64,000 nucleotides of DNA, taken from positions 1 to 64,000 of the forward strand of contig JAGBBD010000031.1 in assembly GCA_017938625.1 (NCBI GenBank), written 5' to 3'. Under the pieces are notes generated by a model. It did not search any database, was not told the origin of the DNA, and worked only from the letters and a program-made list of their open reading frames with translations. Of the stretch, positions 1-9,392 are shown piece by piece; position 1 is the stretch's first letter; the number at the start of each line of letters is the position of its first letter. The stretch comes from Oscillospiraceae bacterium (lineage in GTDB: Bacteria; Bacillota; Clostridia; Oscillospirales; Oscillospiraceae). The translations under genes were made by a program, and so were the position numbers.

Positions 1-154
1 TCTTGGTTGAGGTTGAGGTCGTGGTCGGATTGTTTTTGGTTGTCGTGATCGTCCCGCCTCCCATCTCTGCCAGATAGGCATCGCGTCTGGCATCTCTTAC
101 CTTGGCTGTGGCGCTGGTGCCGGAGCTACCTATTGTGGTGCTTGTTCTTGCCAT
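1..154 (-). CDS. 5' end of a hypothetical Thr/Ser-rich protein (truncated by window edge)
   Basis: An ATG at 154 on the minus strand is preceded by a good ribosome-binding site (AAGGAGG, about 7 bases upstream). The frame stays open to the window edge, giving 51 residues. The N-terminus is rich in Thr and Ser (MARTSTTIGSSGTSATAK), followed by a short charged stretch (VRDARRDAYLAEMGGG) and another Thr-rich stretch. There is no signal peptide or recognisable domain, and I do not know the family. The start overlaps a short upstream reading frame (126-188). Confidence 0.5.
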   Translation of the reverse strand, partial: MARTSTTIGSSGTSATAKVRDARRDAYLAEMGGGTITTTKNNPTTTSTSTK

Positions 155-188
155 AGACAGTTCCTCCTTGTTTAAACTGTTTTTTCAT
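126..188 (-). CDS. possible 20-residue leader peptide overlapping the next start
   Basis: On the minus strand an ATG at 188 follows AAAGGAG with 8-base spacing and reads 20 codons (MKKQFKQGGTVYGKNKHHNR) to a TAG. It contains the ribosome-binding site and start of the 154-start gene in another frame. Translation of this leader would therefore pass through the downstream initiation region, which could couple the two. It could instead be the true N-terminus of the downstream gene split by a frameshift. Only the sequence layout supports this. Confidence 0.3.
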   Translation of the reverse strand: MKKQFKQGGTVYGKNKHHNR

Positions 189-207
189 TGTGTCTGCTCC
201 TTTCTAT

Positions 208-250
208 AGAATCAGAAACGGTCGCCCGAAAGGCGACCGTTTCTGATTCT
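208..250. promoter_or_regulatory. perfect 19-bp inverted repeat (hairpin)
   Basis: Positions 208-226 and 232-250 are exact reverse complements around a five-base loop, CGAAA. The hairpin lies just upstream of the minus-strand leader and gene, between them and a TATAAT-like box at 252-257. No T-run follows on the plus strand, and on the minus strand it is followed by TATAGAAAGGAG, so it is not a classic terminator. A 5'-UTR stability or regulatory hairpin is the simplest reading. Confidence 0.55.
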
Positions 251-451
251 AATTATATCATACTTCCCCTGTGGCGGTTTCTGCCATTTCTGCCAAGACT
301 GCCTCGTCTGCCGTTTTCGCCTTTTGAAACAGAAAGTTTACATTTGCCCCCACAGGTGGGACAAAATTTTCTTCCCGGTCTTCTTCCGACAGGTTTTTCT
401 CTCGCTGTCTGTTAGACTCATTTCAGCATTTGAAAAGAACGGGGAATACAT

Positions 452-2410
452 ATGAAGGCAAATTTGCGCGTACAGACGCGGCAGGCGCTGCGGCAGAGGC
501 TCCTGCGGTGGAGCGGAAAGCCGTGGGTGGAGCAGATGCTCCGCAGCATCGCTGCCATGGCGGTAGGCTTTGTTCTGGCAGGGTTTCGCGCAGCAGACAC
601 CATCCTGCCCCTGCCCATCTGTCTTGCGGCGGTGCTGGGATTGAATGCGTCCTCCTTCGGCGCTTATGTGGGCGGCTGCCTTGGGTATCTGATCTTCTAC
701 CCATTTCAGGCGGTGGAGCCCATGGCGGCAGGTCTTCTGGTGCAGGCTGCTTTGTGCATTTTCGGCGATCAGCTGACCGATGACGACCGCTGGTTTTGTG
801 TAGGCAGCGCCATGGCGTTTGTGGCGTTGGTGGGCTTTTTGTTTCTGCTGGAGCAGCGCTTTGCGGCAAAAATGCTCTGGCGCTATATGCTGCGCGTGAC
901 GGTGGCGGGGGCAGGGACCCTGTGTTTCCACATGGCGCTCCATCGGGAGCAGCCCTTCTGCAAGTTGATTCTCCTTGCCTGCCTGTGTGCAGGGCTTTGT
1001 GCCATCGTCCCGGTGGGACTTCCTCTGGGGGCTGTAGCAGCCTGTGCCCTGTCGGCTGCCTGCCTGCATATGCCCATGGCGCTGACTGCGGCAGCTCTGT
1101 GCGGACTGGCATTGGATCTGACGTGGGCACCGGGCTGTGCCACGGCGGTGCTGATGCTGGGTGCGTTGGTCGGATGCTGTGAGCGGCGGCTCCTGCGGCT
1201 GTTTTTCTGGCTGTGCGCCGTCTTGACAGGTGTTTTGCTGACGAATACAGACCCACTTCTGCTGGCAGCTGCCATCTTTGCAGCGCCTTGTGCGCTGCTC
1301 ATTCCAACCACGCGGCTGCTGGGCGCACAGCTGCCTGCTGTCCATGACCGGGACACAAGACTGGGCGCTGCCTCCGGGCTTCTGCGGCAATTGGAGCAGT
1401 ATCTGACCCCCACTCGGCGAGACCGTCCCGATCCGGAGACGGCTACCGTATTTGACCGGGCGGCAGAGCGCGTCTGCCGCGTCTGCGGCGGATGGGATCG
1501 GTGCTGGAATGAGCAGGCTTGCAGCACTGTGGAGGATCTGGAGTATGCTGCCCCTGCCATGATGACCAGAGGCAGGGCGCTGCGGAGCGATCTGCCGCCG
1601 GCATTTTTAGAGCGCTGCTGCCATGTGGACGGGTTCCTCACGGCAGTCAACCGGGAACTGGATGACCTTGGCTGCCGCAGACAGTGCCGCAGCCGAATCG
1701 AAGAAAGCCGGAAGATCCTGGCGGAGCAGTACGCTGTGCTGGCGGATGCGTTCTCCCGGGAGAGCGGGGAAACGGAACGTCCCTGCCGCTATCGGCCGGA
1801 GGTGGGCTTTCGCTGCGAGGAAGCCCCGGAGCAGACCGTCAGCGGTGACCGGGGGGCGACCTTTCGCGTGGGGGAGAAATTCTATCTGATCCTGTGTGAC
1901 GGCATGGGGACAGGCTCCGATGCCGGCTCGGAGGCAGGGGATGCCATCCGGCTTTTGCGGACGCTGCTGCAGGCAGGTGTCACGGCAGAAAATGCCATGA
2001 TGATGCTCAATGGGATCTATATTCTGCGCGATGACGGCGGCTTCGCCACGGTGGATCTGGTGCGCACGGATCTTGTGACGGGGGAGGCGCTGCTGCTGAA
2101 GTGGGGTGCTGCGCCGTCATATCTGAAGCGGAAAAATTCCGTGGAAAAACTGGGGACAGCTTCACCGCCGCCGGGTGTCGGTGTGGGAGAGGAATACCGT
2201 CCGGAGGAGATGAAGCTGTCCCTTGCAAGAGGAGAACTGCTGGTGCTGCTGTCCGATGGCGCAGCCGGAGATGCTGCCGAGCGCTTTCTGCGGCAGTATG
2301 GAGGCAGCTCCCCAAAGGAACTTGCCTTCGGCGTCATCCATTGTCAGACAAATGCAGAGGACGACAGGTCTGCGGCAGTTCTTGCCCTGCGTCCCCGTCG
2401 TCCTGTGTGA
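452..2410 (+). CDS. spoIIE: stage II sporulation protein E, membrane-anchored PP2C-type phosphatase
   Basis: This is a 652-residue protein. An N-terminal half of roughly eight to ten hydrophobic segments (about residues 30-290) precedes a Cys-containing linker and a C-terminal PP2C-type (PPM) phosphatase domain. The metal-binding motif DGMGTG starts at about residue 483 and a second conserved Asp lies in LLSDGAAG near residue 602. In known systems SpoIIE sits at the polar septum and dephosphorylates SpoIIAA, releasing sigma-F in the forespore. It is shorter than the roughly 800-residue Bacillus protein, mostly in the linker. The ATG at 452 has a weak upstream GGGGAA. The stop directly abuts the stop of the convergent dehydrogenase gene. 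Confidence 0.88.
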   Translation: MKANLRVQTRQALRQRLLRWSGKPWVEQMLRSIAAMAVGFVLAGFRAADTILPLPICLAAVLGLNASSFGAYVGGCLGYLIFYPFQAVEPMAAGLLVQAALCIFGDQLTDDDRWFCVGSAMAFVALVGFLFLLEQRFAAKMLWRYMLRVTVAGAGTLCFHMALHREQPFCKLILLACLCAGLCAIVPVGLPLGAVAACALSAACLHMPMALTAAALCGLALDLTWAPGCATAVLMLGALVGCCERRLLRLFFWLCAVLTGVLLTNTDPLLLAAAIFAAPCALLIPTTRLLGAQLPAVHDRDTRLGAASGLLRQLEQYLTPTRRDRPDPETATVFDRAAERVCRVCGGWDRCWNEQACSTVEDLEYAAPAMMTRGRALRSDLPPAFLERCCHVDGFLTAVNRELDDLGCRRQCRSRIEESRKILAEQYAVLADAFSRESGETERPCRYRPEVGFRCEEAPEQTVSGDRGATFRVGEKFYLILCDGMGTGSDAGSEAGDAIRLLRTLLQAGVTAENAMMMLNGIYILRDDGGFATVDLVRTDLVTGEALLLKWGAAPSYLKRKNSVEKLGTASPPPGVGVGEEYRPEEMKLSLARGELLVLLSDGAAGDAAERFLRQYGGSSPKELAFGVIHCQTNAEDDRSAAVLALRPRRPV

Positions 2411-3106
2411 TCATATGACCATGCCGCCGTTGAGGGGCAGCACCTGCCCCGTGAGAAAACGTGCATTTGCCAGATATTCCATGGCTTGTGCCATGTCCTG
2501 CGGCAGACCGTGGATGCCAAGAGGGGTGTCCTCCCGCAAATACTCCATGGTCTCTTCGCTCAGATCCTTGCACATATCCGTCAGTACCACCCCGGGTGCC
2601 AGCGCGTTGACGCGGATGCCGGAGGGCCCAAGCTCCTTGGCAAGGGCTTTTGTCATGGCAATGACTGCGCCCTTGCAGGCAGAGTAGCACACCTCACACG
2701 AAGCGCCTACCTGCCCCCACATGGAGGAAACGTTGATGATGCAGCCGGACTGTTTGCTCAGCATCCCCGGCAGAACGGCTTCAATGCAGTGGTACATGCC
2801 GTGGACATTGACGGCGAACATCCGATCCCAATGTGCCTTGCCGATCTGAGAGATGAGCCCATAGTGGGCGATACCTGCGTTGTTGATGAGCACATCCATG
2901 GCAGGAAGCTCTCCGAGACAGGCTTGTACGCGGTCACGATCTGCCACATCACAGCAGATGGCAGCGGCGCCTGTCTCGGCGCTGACAGCCTGTGCCGCCT
3001 CGTGGTTTTTTTCGTAAAGGAACCATACCCGGTGCCCAAGGGCGGCAAAATGCCGCACAGCCTCCGCACCGATGCCGCGGCTGCCGCCGGTAATGAGAAT
3101 GTTCAT
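2411..3106 (-). CDS. short-chain dehydrogenase/reductase (FabG-like)
   Basis: The protein has 231 residues, starting at the ATG at 3106 behind a strong CAGGAGGAATTCTT site; upstream in-frame starts lack one. It shows the classical SDR Rossmann pattern: GGSRGIG at residues 7-13, INNAGIA near 74-80, and the catalytic set Ser127/128, Tyr141 and Lys145. These enzymes reduce ketones or oxidise alcohols with NAD(P)H. Resemblance to FabG (3-oxoacyl-ACP reductase) is clear, but there is no fatty-acid gene nearby, so the substrate is unknown. It is a single gene transcribed toward spoIIE, with stops touching at 2410/2411. Confidence 0.85.
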   Translation of the reverse strand: MNILITGGSRGIGAEAVRHFAALGHRVWFLYEKNHEAAQAVSAETGAAAICCDVADRDRVQACLGELPAMDVLINNAGIAHYGLISQIGKAHWDRMFAVNVHGMYHCIEAVLPGMLSKQSGCIINVSSMWGQVGASCEVCYSACKGAVIAMTKALAKELGPSGIRVNALAPGVVLTDMCKDLSEETMEYLREDTPLGIHGLPQDMAQAMEYLANARFLTGQVLPLNGGMVI

Positions 3107-3302
3107 AAGAATTCCTCCTGTCGGGGATGTCAAAGCCTTCTCCTGCCAATGCCATTTTATGGAGATCATCCGTAACTCTTCCTTGATTATACCCGATTTT
3201 CAAGGAAAATCAACGCTCCTTGCGACAAATCATGCCACAAAATCACCCTTGACACAGCGCCTTTGTTGTGGTATCATAATTAAGCACAAAGGCACTGCAT
3301 AT

Positions 3303-3379
<77 letters not shown>

Positions 3380-3380
3380 T

Positions 3381-3415
3381 AAAAACCACCGTTTTCATTG
3401 AAAACGGTGGTTTTT
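3381..3415 (+). terminator. rho-independent terminator after tRNA-fMet
   Basis: A 16-bp perfect stem (3381-3396 with 3400-3415, ending in GGTGGTTTTT) around a three-base loop, followed by more T. It begins two bases after the tRNA CCA. If the island model is right, this terminator came with the island; the ancestral one lies beyond the right junction at about 11122. Confidence 0.85.
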
Positions 3416-3576
3416 CTAACTTTTTAAGCATGTTTCTTCGTCGTCACGCCGTCGGCAAAACAAAGCTTGCACCACCAACCCGTCGACGCCCCGTCGACGG
3501 CGACAAAAGCCAAGGCAAAAATCCCCCTGCTCCATTACGGAGAAATGCTAAGAGTTGTGTGTTCATCAATAGAACA

Positions 3577-3650
3577 TCAAGATAGAATCGCATGATTGTG
3601 AGATTTTATCTTGAAATATTGCGCCAGATAAAGTAAGATGGTTCTATAAT
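3577..3650 (+). promoter_or_regulatory. inverted repeat and -10 box ahead of the HTH gene
   Basis: Positions 3577-3589 and 3602-3614 form a 13-base inverted repeat (TCAAGATAGAATC against GATTTTATCTTGA) with one mismatch. A TATAAT lies at 3645-3650, 25 bases before the HTH start; no strong -35 is seen at 17-base spacing. Palindromes next to a small HTH gene heading an R-M operon are typical of controller-protein operators, so autoregulation is likely (inference). The rest of 3416-3576 shows a small GTCGAC-containing repeat and nothing coding. Confidence 0.45.
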
Positions 3651-3674
3651 TACATTTATTCGGAGGCAGGAACT

Positions 3675-3890
3675 ATGGCCATCTCCTATAAAAAACTGTG
3701 GAAGTTGTTGATTGACAAAGATATGACTGCGGTTGAACTGCGACAAGCCACTGGAATTGCACCCAATACTATGACAAAGCTTCGCCGTGATGAAGAAGTG
3801 TCTGTTGCTGTGCTGGCAAAAATCTGTGCAGTGTTAGATGCTAATATTGGCGACATTATGGATTTGCTCCCCGAAACCAAGGGTGAGTGA
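3675..3890 (+). CDS. small XRE/Cro-type HTH regulator (R-M controller-like)
   Basis: A 71-residue protein that is almost only a Cro/CI helix-turn-helix: helix 2 to recognition helix spans about residues 17-36 (MTAVELRQATGIAPNTMTKL), followed by VSVAVLAKICAVLDANIGDIMDLL. The ATG at 3675 sits behind GGAGG. It is the first gene of the island operon; its stop (3888-3890) precedes the restriction-subunit start by 14 bases. Proteins of this size and place commonly time expression of restriction relative to methylation. Target unknown; the inverted repeat at 3577-3614 is a candidate. Confidence 0.8.
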   Translation: MAISYKKLWKLLIDKDMTAVELRQATGIAPNTMTKLRRDEEVSVAVLAKICAVLDANIGDIMDLLPETKGE

Positions 3891-3904
3891 TTGGAGGGGG
3901 CATT

Positions 3905-6772
3905 ATGTTTTATAAAATGATTGAGCGAGCTCGTGACCGCTGGTATGCCTCTGCGGAGTGTACAGCAAACGATCTTGTTGATTATATGGTAAAGCAAGGG
4001 CAAATGCGTGATGCGCAGATCGATGCGATTAAAACATATTTGTACTTAAAAATCGCCTGTGAAAGCAGACCTTTGGCAGAACTGTTTCGTCAAGGAACAT
4101 TTAACACACTGTCTCTGGATGATGTGGAGCTTTCATCTAAGGTAAGAGAATATTTATGTACACATCAAGCGGCAGCCGCTTTATTTGAGTATGCCTGTTT
4201 GAAAAATAGTGCAGGAGAGCAGGTCTCCAGAAAACTGGAGCAACAAATCCGCAAAGACCCTGAAAGCATTGACTACTATGCTTTTTTTAGAAAAGCATTT
4301 TATGGGGTGACTTATACTGATTATTTGTTCAGCCTTCCTATGGGTGCAGGTAAGACGTATCTGATGGCGGCCTTTATTTATCTGGATCTTTATTATGCCA
4401 GCAACGAACCGCAGAATCCGGCATTTGCCCATAATTTCATTATCTTTGCACCGTCTGGCTTAAAGTCGTCTGTTGTACCCAGCTTAAAGACGATTCAAAA
4501 CTTCGATCCTGCATGGGTACTTCCTGAACCTGCAGCATCTGAGTTGAAGCGCATGATTTCTTTTGAGGTTTTGGATCAGGGAAAGACAGCGAGCAAATCC
4601 AACAAGACAAAGAACCCCAATGTTCAGAAGATTGCCAACCATCAACCGCTTTCTGAATTGTTTGGCCTCGTGGCAGTGACCAATGCGGAGAAGGTTATCC
4701 TTGATCGCATTCAGGAAAAGAACGGCCAGATTGAACTGTTTGAAGAAAGTGACGATGAAAAAGACCGTCAGGCCAATGAACTGCGAAACTTGATTGGCAA
4801 ACTCCCGTCATTGTCTATTTTCATTGATGAAGTGCACCATGCGGTTAGCGAAGATATCAAACTTCGTGCTGTTGTTACCAAATGGGCAGAGAATAGGACG
4901 GTCAATGCGGTAGTGGGTTTTTCTGGAACCCCTTACTTAGAGAAAGCAGAAAAGATTGCAGTTGCAGATGGCTTGACTGTGGCAACAGCAGAAATCACAA
5001 ACATTGTATATTACTACCCTCTGATTGAAGGTGTAGGAAATTTCCTGAAGAGACCGCTTGTAAAGATTGCTGAGATCGCAGATAGTGGCCGCATTATTGA
5101 AAATGGCACAAGGGAGTTTTTTGAGAAATACAAGGATGTTGTGTATGCAGATGGAACCGTTGCAAAACTTGGCATCTATTGTGGCACGATTGAAAAGCTG
5201 GAAGAACTGGTGTATCCCATTGTTGCTGGAATTGCGGCAGAGTATGGTATCGGCAGCGAAAGCATCTTGAAGTTCCACAAGGGTAACAAACAATACCCTC
5301 AACCGACAGATAGCCAAATGCAGTTTGAGTCACTGGATAAGGCCATTTCAAAAATTCGTATCGTTCTTTTAGTTCAGATTGGTAAGGAAGGTTGGGATTG
5401 CCGTAGTTTGACTGGCATTATCCTTTCTCAGGAAGGGGACTGCCCGAAGAACATGGTGCTGCAGACTTCTTGCAGATGCTTGAGACAGGTAGATAAGGGT
5501 CAGCCGGAAACGGCGCTGATCTATCTCAACGACAGCAATGCAGAAAAGCTGAATGCACAGTTGCAGCAACAGCATCATATTTCACTGAAGGAATTTACGG
5601 CAGCCCATACCAGCAAAACGGTGTTGAAGCGATATGATCGCACAGACTACCTGAAACTTCCTAAAATCGATTTCTATCAGTTGAAGGTCAACTACGAAAC
5701 CTTGGTGGTAGAGCCTTGTGACCCGGTGGAAAAAATTCCGGCAGCGGTCGAGGGTGCAAAAAAGAATGATGGGATTATCAAGACGACTGACTTGACCATG
5801 GAAACCTTGTCAACGCAGATTATGGATGTTGAGAGAGGTACAGAACAAGCTACATTTGAAACATGGCTGTATCGTATTGTGAAGGGAAGCTTCGGTTCTT
5901 TGAATATGCAACAGCTGTATGCTTGCAAAGAGCTGTTGAAGCCGGTGTACCATGCTGTTACTTATGATCGAGAAGGAGTGCGCTATTATAGCTCTCGATA
6001 TGACCATGTTTTGGTCGAGGCAAATATTCGCAAAGCATTCTGCGACAAAAAATCCTTTGCAGCAAGGGAAGAGCTGATCCCCGAAGAAGCCAGCCTCTTA
6101 AACATTGCAAACTTTACACCTTCTGTTCTTGCAGAGGATGTAGCTGATTACTATCCTACACAGCAAGTGGTTGAGAATATTGTGAAGGATGATGCAGGAA
6201 AATTTAAGGTGGCACCACAGATTGAAATTGCAATTCAGGCATTGATCGATAGCGGCAATGTGGATATGGCAAAAACGCTGCGTGCACAGAACACTTCTCA
6301 TCCGCAGAAAAATCGCTCTTTCCACTACCTGCCTTATCGTACTGACAGTGGATTTGAGCAGACTTTCTTGCAGGAAGTTTTAACATTCCCTGAAATTGAG
6401 AGCCTGGGCTTGGAAGTCTACTATAACGGCGATCGTGCAATGACAGAATTTAAGATCAAATGTTATAAACGCAGTGGCAATCGTTGGTTATATGTGGGTA
6501 TGTATACACCTGACTTCCTGATTATTCAGCGCAAAGATGGTAAAATTCATAAGGCCATTGTCACAGAGACTAAGGGTGAGATTTATGCCAATGATCCTGT
6601 CTTCCGAGATAAGCGGCTCTTTATGGAGACCGAGTTTTCCAGTCACAATAATCGAGCTTTTGGCTATGATCGGTTCGACTATCTGTATCTGGAAGATACC
6701 TTGCCTGAGAGCGAGCGTATGCAGATAACACATGACAAGATTTGTGAGTTTTTTTGCAGAGGAGTAAAATGA
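3905..6772 (+). CDS. type III restriction-modification Res subunit (helicase plus nuclease)
   Basis: A 955-residue protein, starting at the ATG at 3905 behind GGAGGGGG. The N-terminal helicase core has Walker A GAGKT (Lys about 150), the Walker B-like motif DEVHH at about 308, a GFSGTPYL motif near residue 340, and IGKEGWDCRSL in the second RecA-like lobe. The C-terminus carries a PD-(D/E)xK-like site: PDFLII (Asp about 870) then ETKGEI (Glu 888, Lys 890). This order is that of type III Res subunits, which translocate or switch on DNA and cleave after meeting a second complex. The usual partner, Mod, lies downstream but is separated by a membrane-protein gene, which is unusual. The stop overlaps the next start (ATGA). 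Confidence 0.88.
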   Translation: MFYKMIERARDRWYASAECTANDLVDYMVKQGQMRDAQIDAIKTYLYLKIACESRPLAELFRQGTFNTLSLDDVELSSKVREYLCTHQAAAALFEYACLKNSAGEQVSRKLEQQIRKDPESIDYYAFFRKAFYGVTYTDYLFSLPMGAGKTYLMAAFIYLDLYYASNEPQNPAFAHNFIIFAPSGLKSSVVPSLKTIQNFDPAWVLPEPAASELKRMISFEVLDQGKTASKSNKTKNPNVQKIANHQPLSELFGLVAVTNAEKVILDRIQEKNGQIELFEESDDEKDRQANELRNLIGKLPSLSIFIDEVHHAVSEDIKLRAVVTKWAENRTVNAVVGFSGTPYLEKAEKIAVADGLTVATAEITNIVYYYPLIEGVGNFLKRPLVKIAEIADSGRIIENGTREFFEKYKDVVYADGTVAKLGIYCGTIEKLEELVYPIVAGIAAEYGIGSESILKFHKGNKQYPQPTDSQMQFESLDKAISKIRIVLLVQIGKEGWDCRSLTGIILSQEGDCPKNMVLQTSCRCLRQVDKGQPETALIYLNDSNAEKLNAQLQQQHHISLKEFTAAHTSKTVLKRYDRTDYLKLPKIDFYQLKVNYETLVVEPCDPVEKIPAAVEGAKKNDGIIKTTDLTMETLSTQIMDVERGTEQATFETWLYRIVKGSFGSLNMQQLYACKELLKPVYHAVTYDREGVRYYSSRYDHVLVEANIRKAFCDKKSFAAREELIPEEASLLNIANFTPSVLAEDVADYYPTQQVVENIVKDDAGKFKVAPQIEIAIQALIDSGNVDMAKTLRAQNTSHPQKNRSFHYLPYRTDSGFEQTFLQEVLTFPEIESLGLEVYYNGDRAMTEFKIKCYKRSGNRWLYVGMYTPDFLIIQRKDGKIHKAIVTETKGEIYANDPVFRDKRLFMETEFSSHNNRAFGYDRFDYLYLEDTLPESERMQITHDKICEFFCRGVK

Positions 6773-7398
6773 AAAGAAATAATACTTTTATGTTTGCATA
6801 TATTGTATTTATATTTTTATGTGCATGGGTAAGGCTGATTTATGACTTCCCGATGTGGGGGAGAATTGTGGTTGCTATAACGATTGCAAGTTGGGCTTTT
6901 GCTGTATCAGATTGCTGCACATCTATTTCAAATTTACAGAAAGATACCTACGAGATACAGTTTCCGCTTGTTGACACAGCCAAATTTCGAATCAATCAAA
7001 TAAAAGATTGCCTAAAGAAACGAGGGACAGAAAAATCTGATGAAGCAACAATTGAGATTGTGCTTTCATGTGAAAAATCGTGCGAAAGAATACTTGATAG
7101 AATCTCCAAAATGAAGAAGGCGTCCAATGTGCTCAAAATGGTAGCTATAGCATCAACTTTCTTTGCCTTTTTGTTGTTTCTGTGTGTTTTGTCGTTTGAG
7201 CCAGTATATAATTATTTCTTTGCGCGCCAGGAGGGACTTACTGTCCTTTCTTTTGGAATGATACTTTTGGCACAATTTTTAACCAATATAGGAAGTGGCT
7301 ATATAAACAGGAATAAGAGGGAATATGAAGCCATTATTGATGGCTGGGAAGCGCTACTGCGCAGTTATGAAATGGAGGAGAAAAACCATGCCAATTAA
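6769..7398 (+). CDS. four-TM membrane protein between res and mod, unknown function
   Basis: A 209-residue protein starting at the ATG at 6769, with GAGGAG just upstream and a 4-base ATGA overlap with res. Hydrophobic segments lie at about residues 7-24, 30-48, 122-143 and 157-175. Between the two pairs is a roughly 70-residue charged, helical stretch with several Cys and Lys. The end overlaps the mod start by 11 bases, so it is translationally embedded in the R-M operon rather than a chance neighbour. I do not recognise the family. The arrangement of paired TM helices with long cytosolic helices recalls SLATT-type and other membrane effectors, but I cannot confirm membership. Confidence 0.75.
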   Translation: MKRNNTFMFAYIVFIFLCAWVRLIYDFPMWGRIVVAITIASWAFAVSDCCTSISNLQKDTYEIQFPLVDTAKFRINQIKDCLKKRGTEKSDEATIEIVLSCEKSCERILDRISKMKKASNVLKMVAIASTFFAFLLFLCVLSFEPVYNYFFARQEGLTVLSFGMILLAQFLTNIGSGYINRNKREYEAIIDGWEALLRSYEMEEKNHAN

Positions 7399-9376
7399 AT
7401 ATGTGCCGTTTATTCCGGAACCTGTGGAAGGACAGGCTGTATTGGGCAATTTCAATCGTATTCTTCGTTACAAGGGTGCAGATGAGATGTCTATGACCTT
7501 GCAGCGAGGGATGCCGCTGTATGAAATGGAGAAGCAGGAGACTGTGGGCGAAAATGCCAATGGCAATATGGTCATTCGAGGAGAATGCGTTTCTGCCTGT
7601 GCATATTTGAAAGAACATGGGATCGAGGTTGATCTGGTCTACATTGATCCGCCTTTTGCCAGTGGAGCTGATTATGCAAAGCAGGTCTACATTCGCCGTA
7701 ATCCCAAGGTAGCAGAAGCCATTGCACAGGCAGAAGAGGAGTTGGATATTGACGATCTCAAAGCCTTTGAAGAAAAAATGTATGGTGATGTATGGGACAA
7801 GGAGAAGTATCTTAGTTGGATGTATGAAAATCTCATGGCTATCAAAAGCGTCATGAGTGAAACAGCATCAATATATGTTCATCTTGATTATCACATTGGG
7901 CATTACGTGAAAGTTTTGCTGGATGAGATTTTTGGAGAAGAAAACTTCAAAAATGAAATTGTGTGGAAGCGCTCTACTGCCCACAGTGATAGTTCTGGAT
8001 TTGCTAATTTGCATGATTGTATTTTTTACTATTCAAAAGCGGATGAATATATATTTAATACGCAGTATGTCCCGTACTCTCAAGAATATATAGACCATTA
8101 CTACAGAAATAGTGATCCAGACGGTAGAAAATATCTTGACAGAGACCTTTCTGCAAAAGGTTTGCAGGGAGGCGGATATACCTATGATTGGAATAGTGTG
8201 AGTGGATATTGGAGATGCCCCATAGAAACAATGCGTAGATATGAGGCAGAAGGTAGACTATATTATACTAAAAATGGAACAGCGCGATATAAACAGTATC
8301 TTGATGAAATGCCGGGAGTGCCAGCACAAGACTTGTGGACGGATGTATATGCTGTTAATTCCCAAGCGGCAGAGCGAGTAGATTACGCAACGCAGAAACC
8401 TGAAGCGTTGCTTGAACGCATTGTAAGGGCTTCATCCGATTCTGGCATGACTATTGCAGACTTCTTTGGAGGCAGTGGTGTTACAGCTGCTGTGGCCAAC
8501 AAGTTGGGGCGTTGCTTTATTCACTGTGATATTGGCCTTAACTCTGTTCAGACTGCTCGTGATCGACTTGTCGCCGATGGTGCAGAATTTGATTTGTTGG
8601 AGATCAAAGATGGTGTACAGCTCTACCGTAACCCTGTGCAGACTATGGACAAGATCAAATCTTTGATCCCCGGCCTGAAGAATGAGGATTCTCTGGACTC
8701 TTTCTGGGAAGGTGCAATTGCTGACAGCAAGCTTGGTACAGTCCCAGTATATGTACCCAATTTAATGGATAGCAGCACCAAGCTCTTGGATGTAGTTTTG
8801 ATGAACCGCATTATCCATCAAGCCATTCCTGATTTGGATGCCAACATCAAGAAAGTGATTGTCTACTACATCGACATTACCAGCGAAGAGGAAATCAAAA
8901 AATTTATCGCAGAAGATGATAGTACAACGGTTGAGATCGAGCTGCGAGATTTGAAGTCTGTCTTGGATGATGTGGTGATTGGCGATCATGCGCAATTCCA
9001 TGTTGAAGAGGTGCATGAAGATCTGTTTGGCGGCTGGAAAGTATGGATCGATACTTTTGTTAGCGACCGAGTTATGCAGAAGATTTTTGATTTTAACAAC
9101 AAAGCGAGAATGAATGCTTCTGCCAAGAAACCCTTTAAGCCGATTGAGATCAGTGAGGAGGGACTGGAACTGATCGAGTTCCTGAGCCTTGATTGCACCG
9201 CTGCAGAGGGGGAATGGCATTCTGACAGTGAGATCAAAATCGACAAGAATGGTTTTGTAATCTGCAATGGCGAAAAGACCAAGAACTTCTGGGATAGTAC
9301 GATCTGCTGTGAAAGTAAGCCTTTGCGCCTCAAAATCCGCAACATCTGCGGCGATGAAACGATTTGGTCGCTGTAA
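7388..9376 (+). CDS. type III restriction-modification DNA methyltransferase (Mod)
   Basis: A 662-residue protein. The ATG at 7388 is preceded by GGAGGAG and overlaps the previous gene. Motif IV DPPF at about residue 87 comes before the AdoMet-binding motif FFGGSG at about 359-364, the order of beta-class amino-methyltransferases such as type III Mod enzymes (N6-adenine in known cases). Between them lies a target-recognition-like region, and the C-terminal part (from about residue 420) is likely to hold Res-interaction and dimerisation segments. It would protect host DNA and give the Res complex its specificity. The length fits type III Mod. Confidence 0.87.
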   Translation: MPIKYVPFIPEPVEGQAVLGNFNRILRYKGADEMSMTLQRGMPLYEMEKQETVGENANGNMVIRGECVSACAYLKEHGIEVDLVYIDPPFASGADYAKQVYIRRNPKVAEAIAQAEEELDIDDLKAFEEKMYGDVWDKEKYLSWMYENLMAIKSVMSETASIYVHLDYHIGHYVKVLLDEIFGEENFKNEIVWKRSTAHSDSSGFANLHDCIFYYSKADEYIFNTQYVPYSQEYIDHYYRNSDPDGRKYLDRDLSAKGLQGGGYTYDWNSVSGYWRCPIETMRRYEAEGRLYYTKNGTARYKQYLDEMPGVPAQDLWTDVYAVNSQAAERVDYATQKPEALLERIVRASSDSGMTIADFFGGSGVTAAVANKLGRCFIHCDIGLNSVQTARDRLVADGAEFDLLEIKDGVQLYRNPVQTMDKIKSLIPGLKNEDSLDSFWEGAIADSKLGTVPVYVPNLMDSSTKLLDVVLMNRIIHQAIPDLDANIKKVIVYYIDITSEEEIKKFIAEDDSTTVEIELRDLKSVLDDVVIGDHAQFHVEEVHEDLFGGWKVWIDTFVSDRVMQKIFDFNNKARMNASAKKPFKPIEISEEGLELIEFLSLDCTAAEGEWHSDSEIKIDKNGFVICNGEKTKNFWDSTICCESKPLRLKIRNICGDETIWSL

Positions 9377-9392
9377 TGAATGAGGTGAGCAA

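Noticed and set aside
338..1390. Long open frame on the minus strand opposite spoIIE
   Set aside because: It is a shadow of the GC-rich spoIIE gene: composition is low-complexity Arg/Gln/His/Ala-rich, with no domain and no ribosome-binding site.
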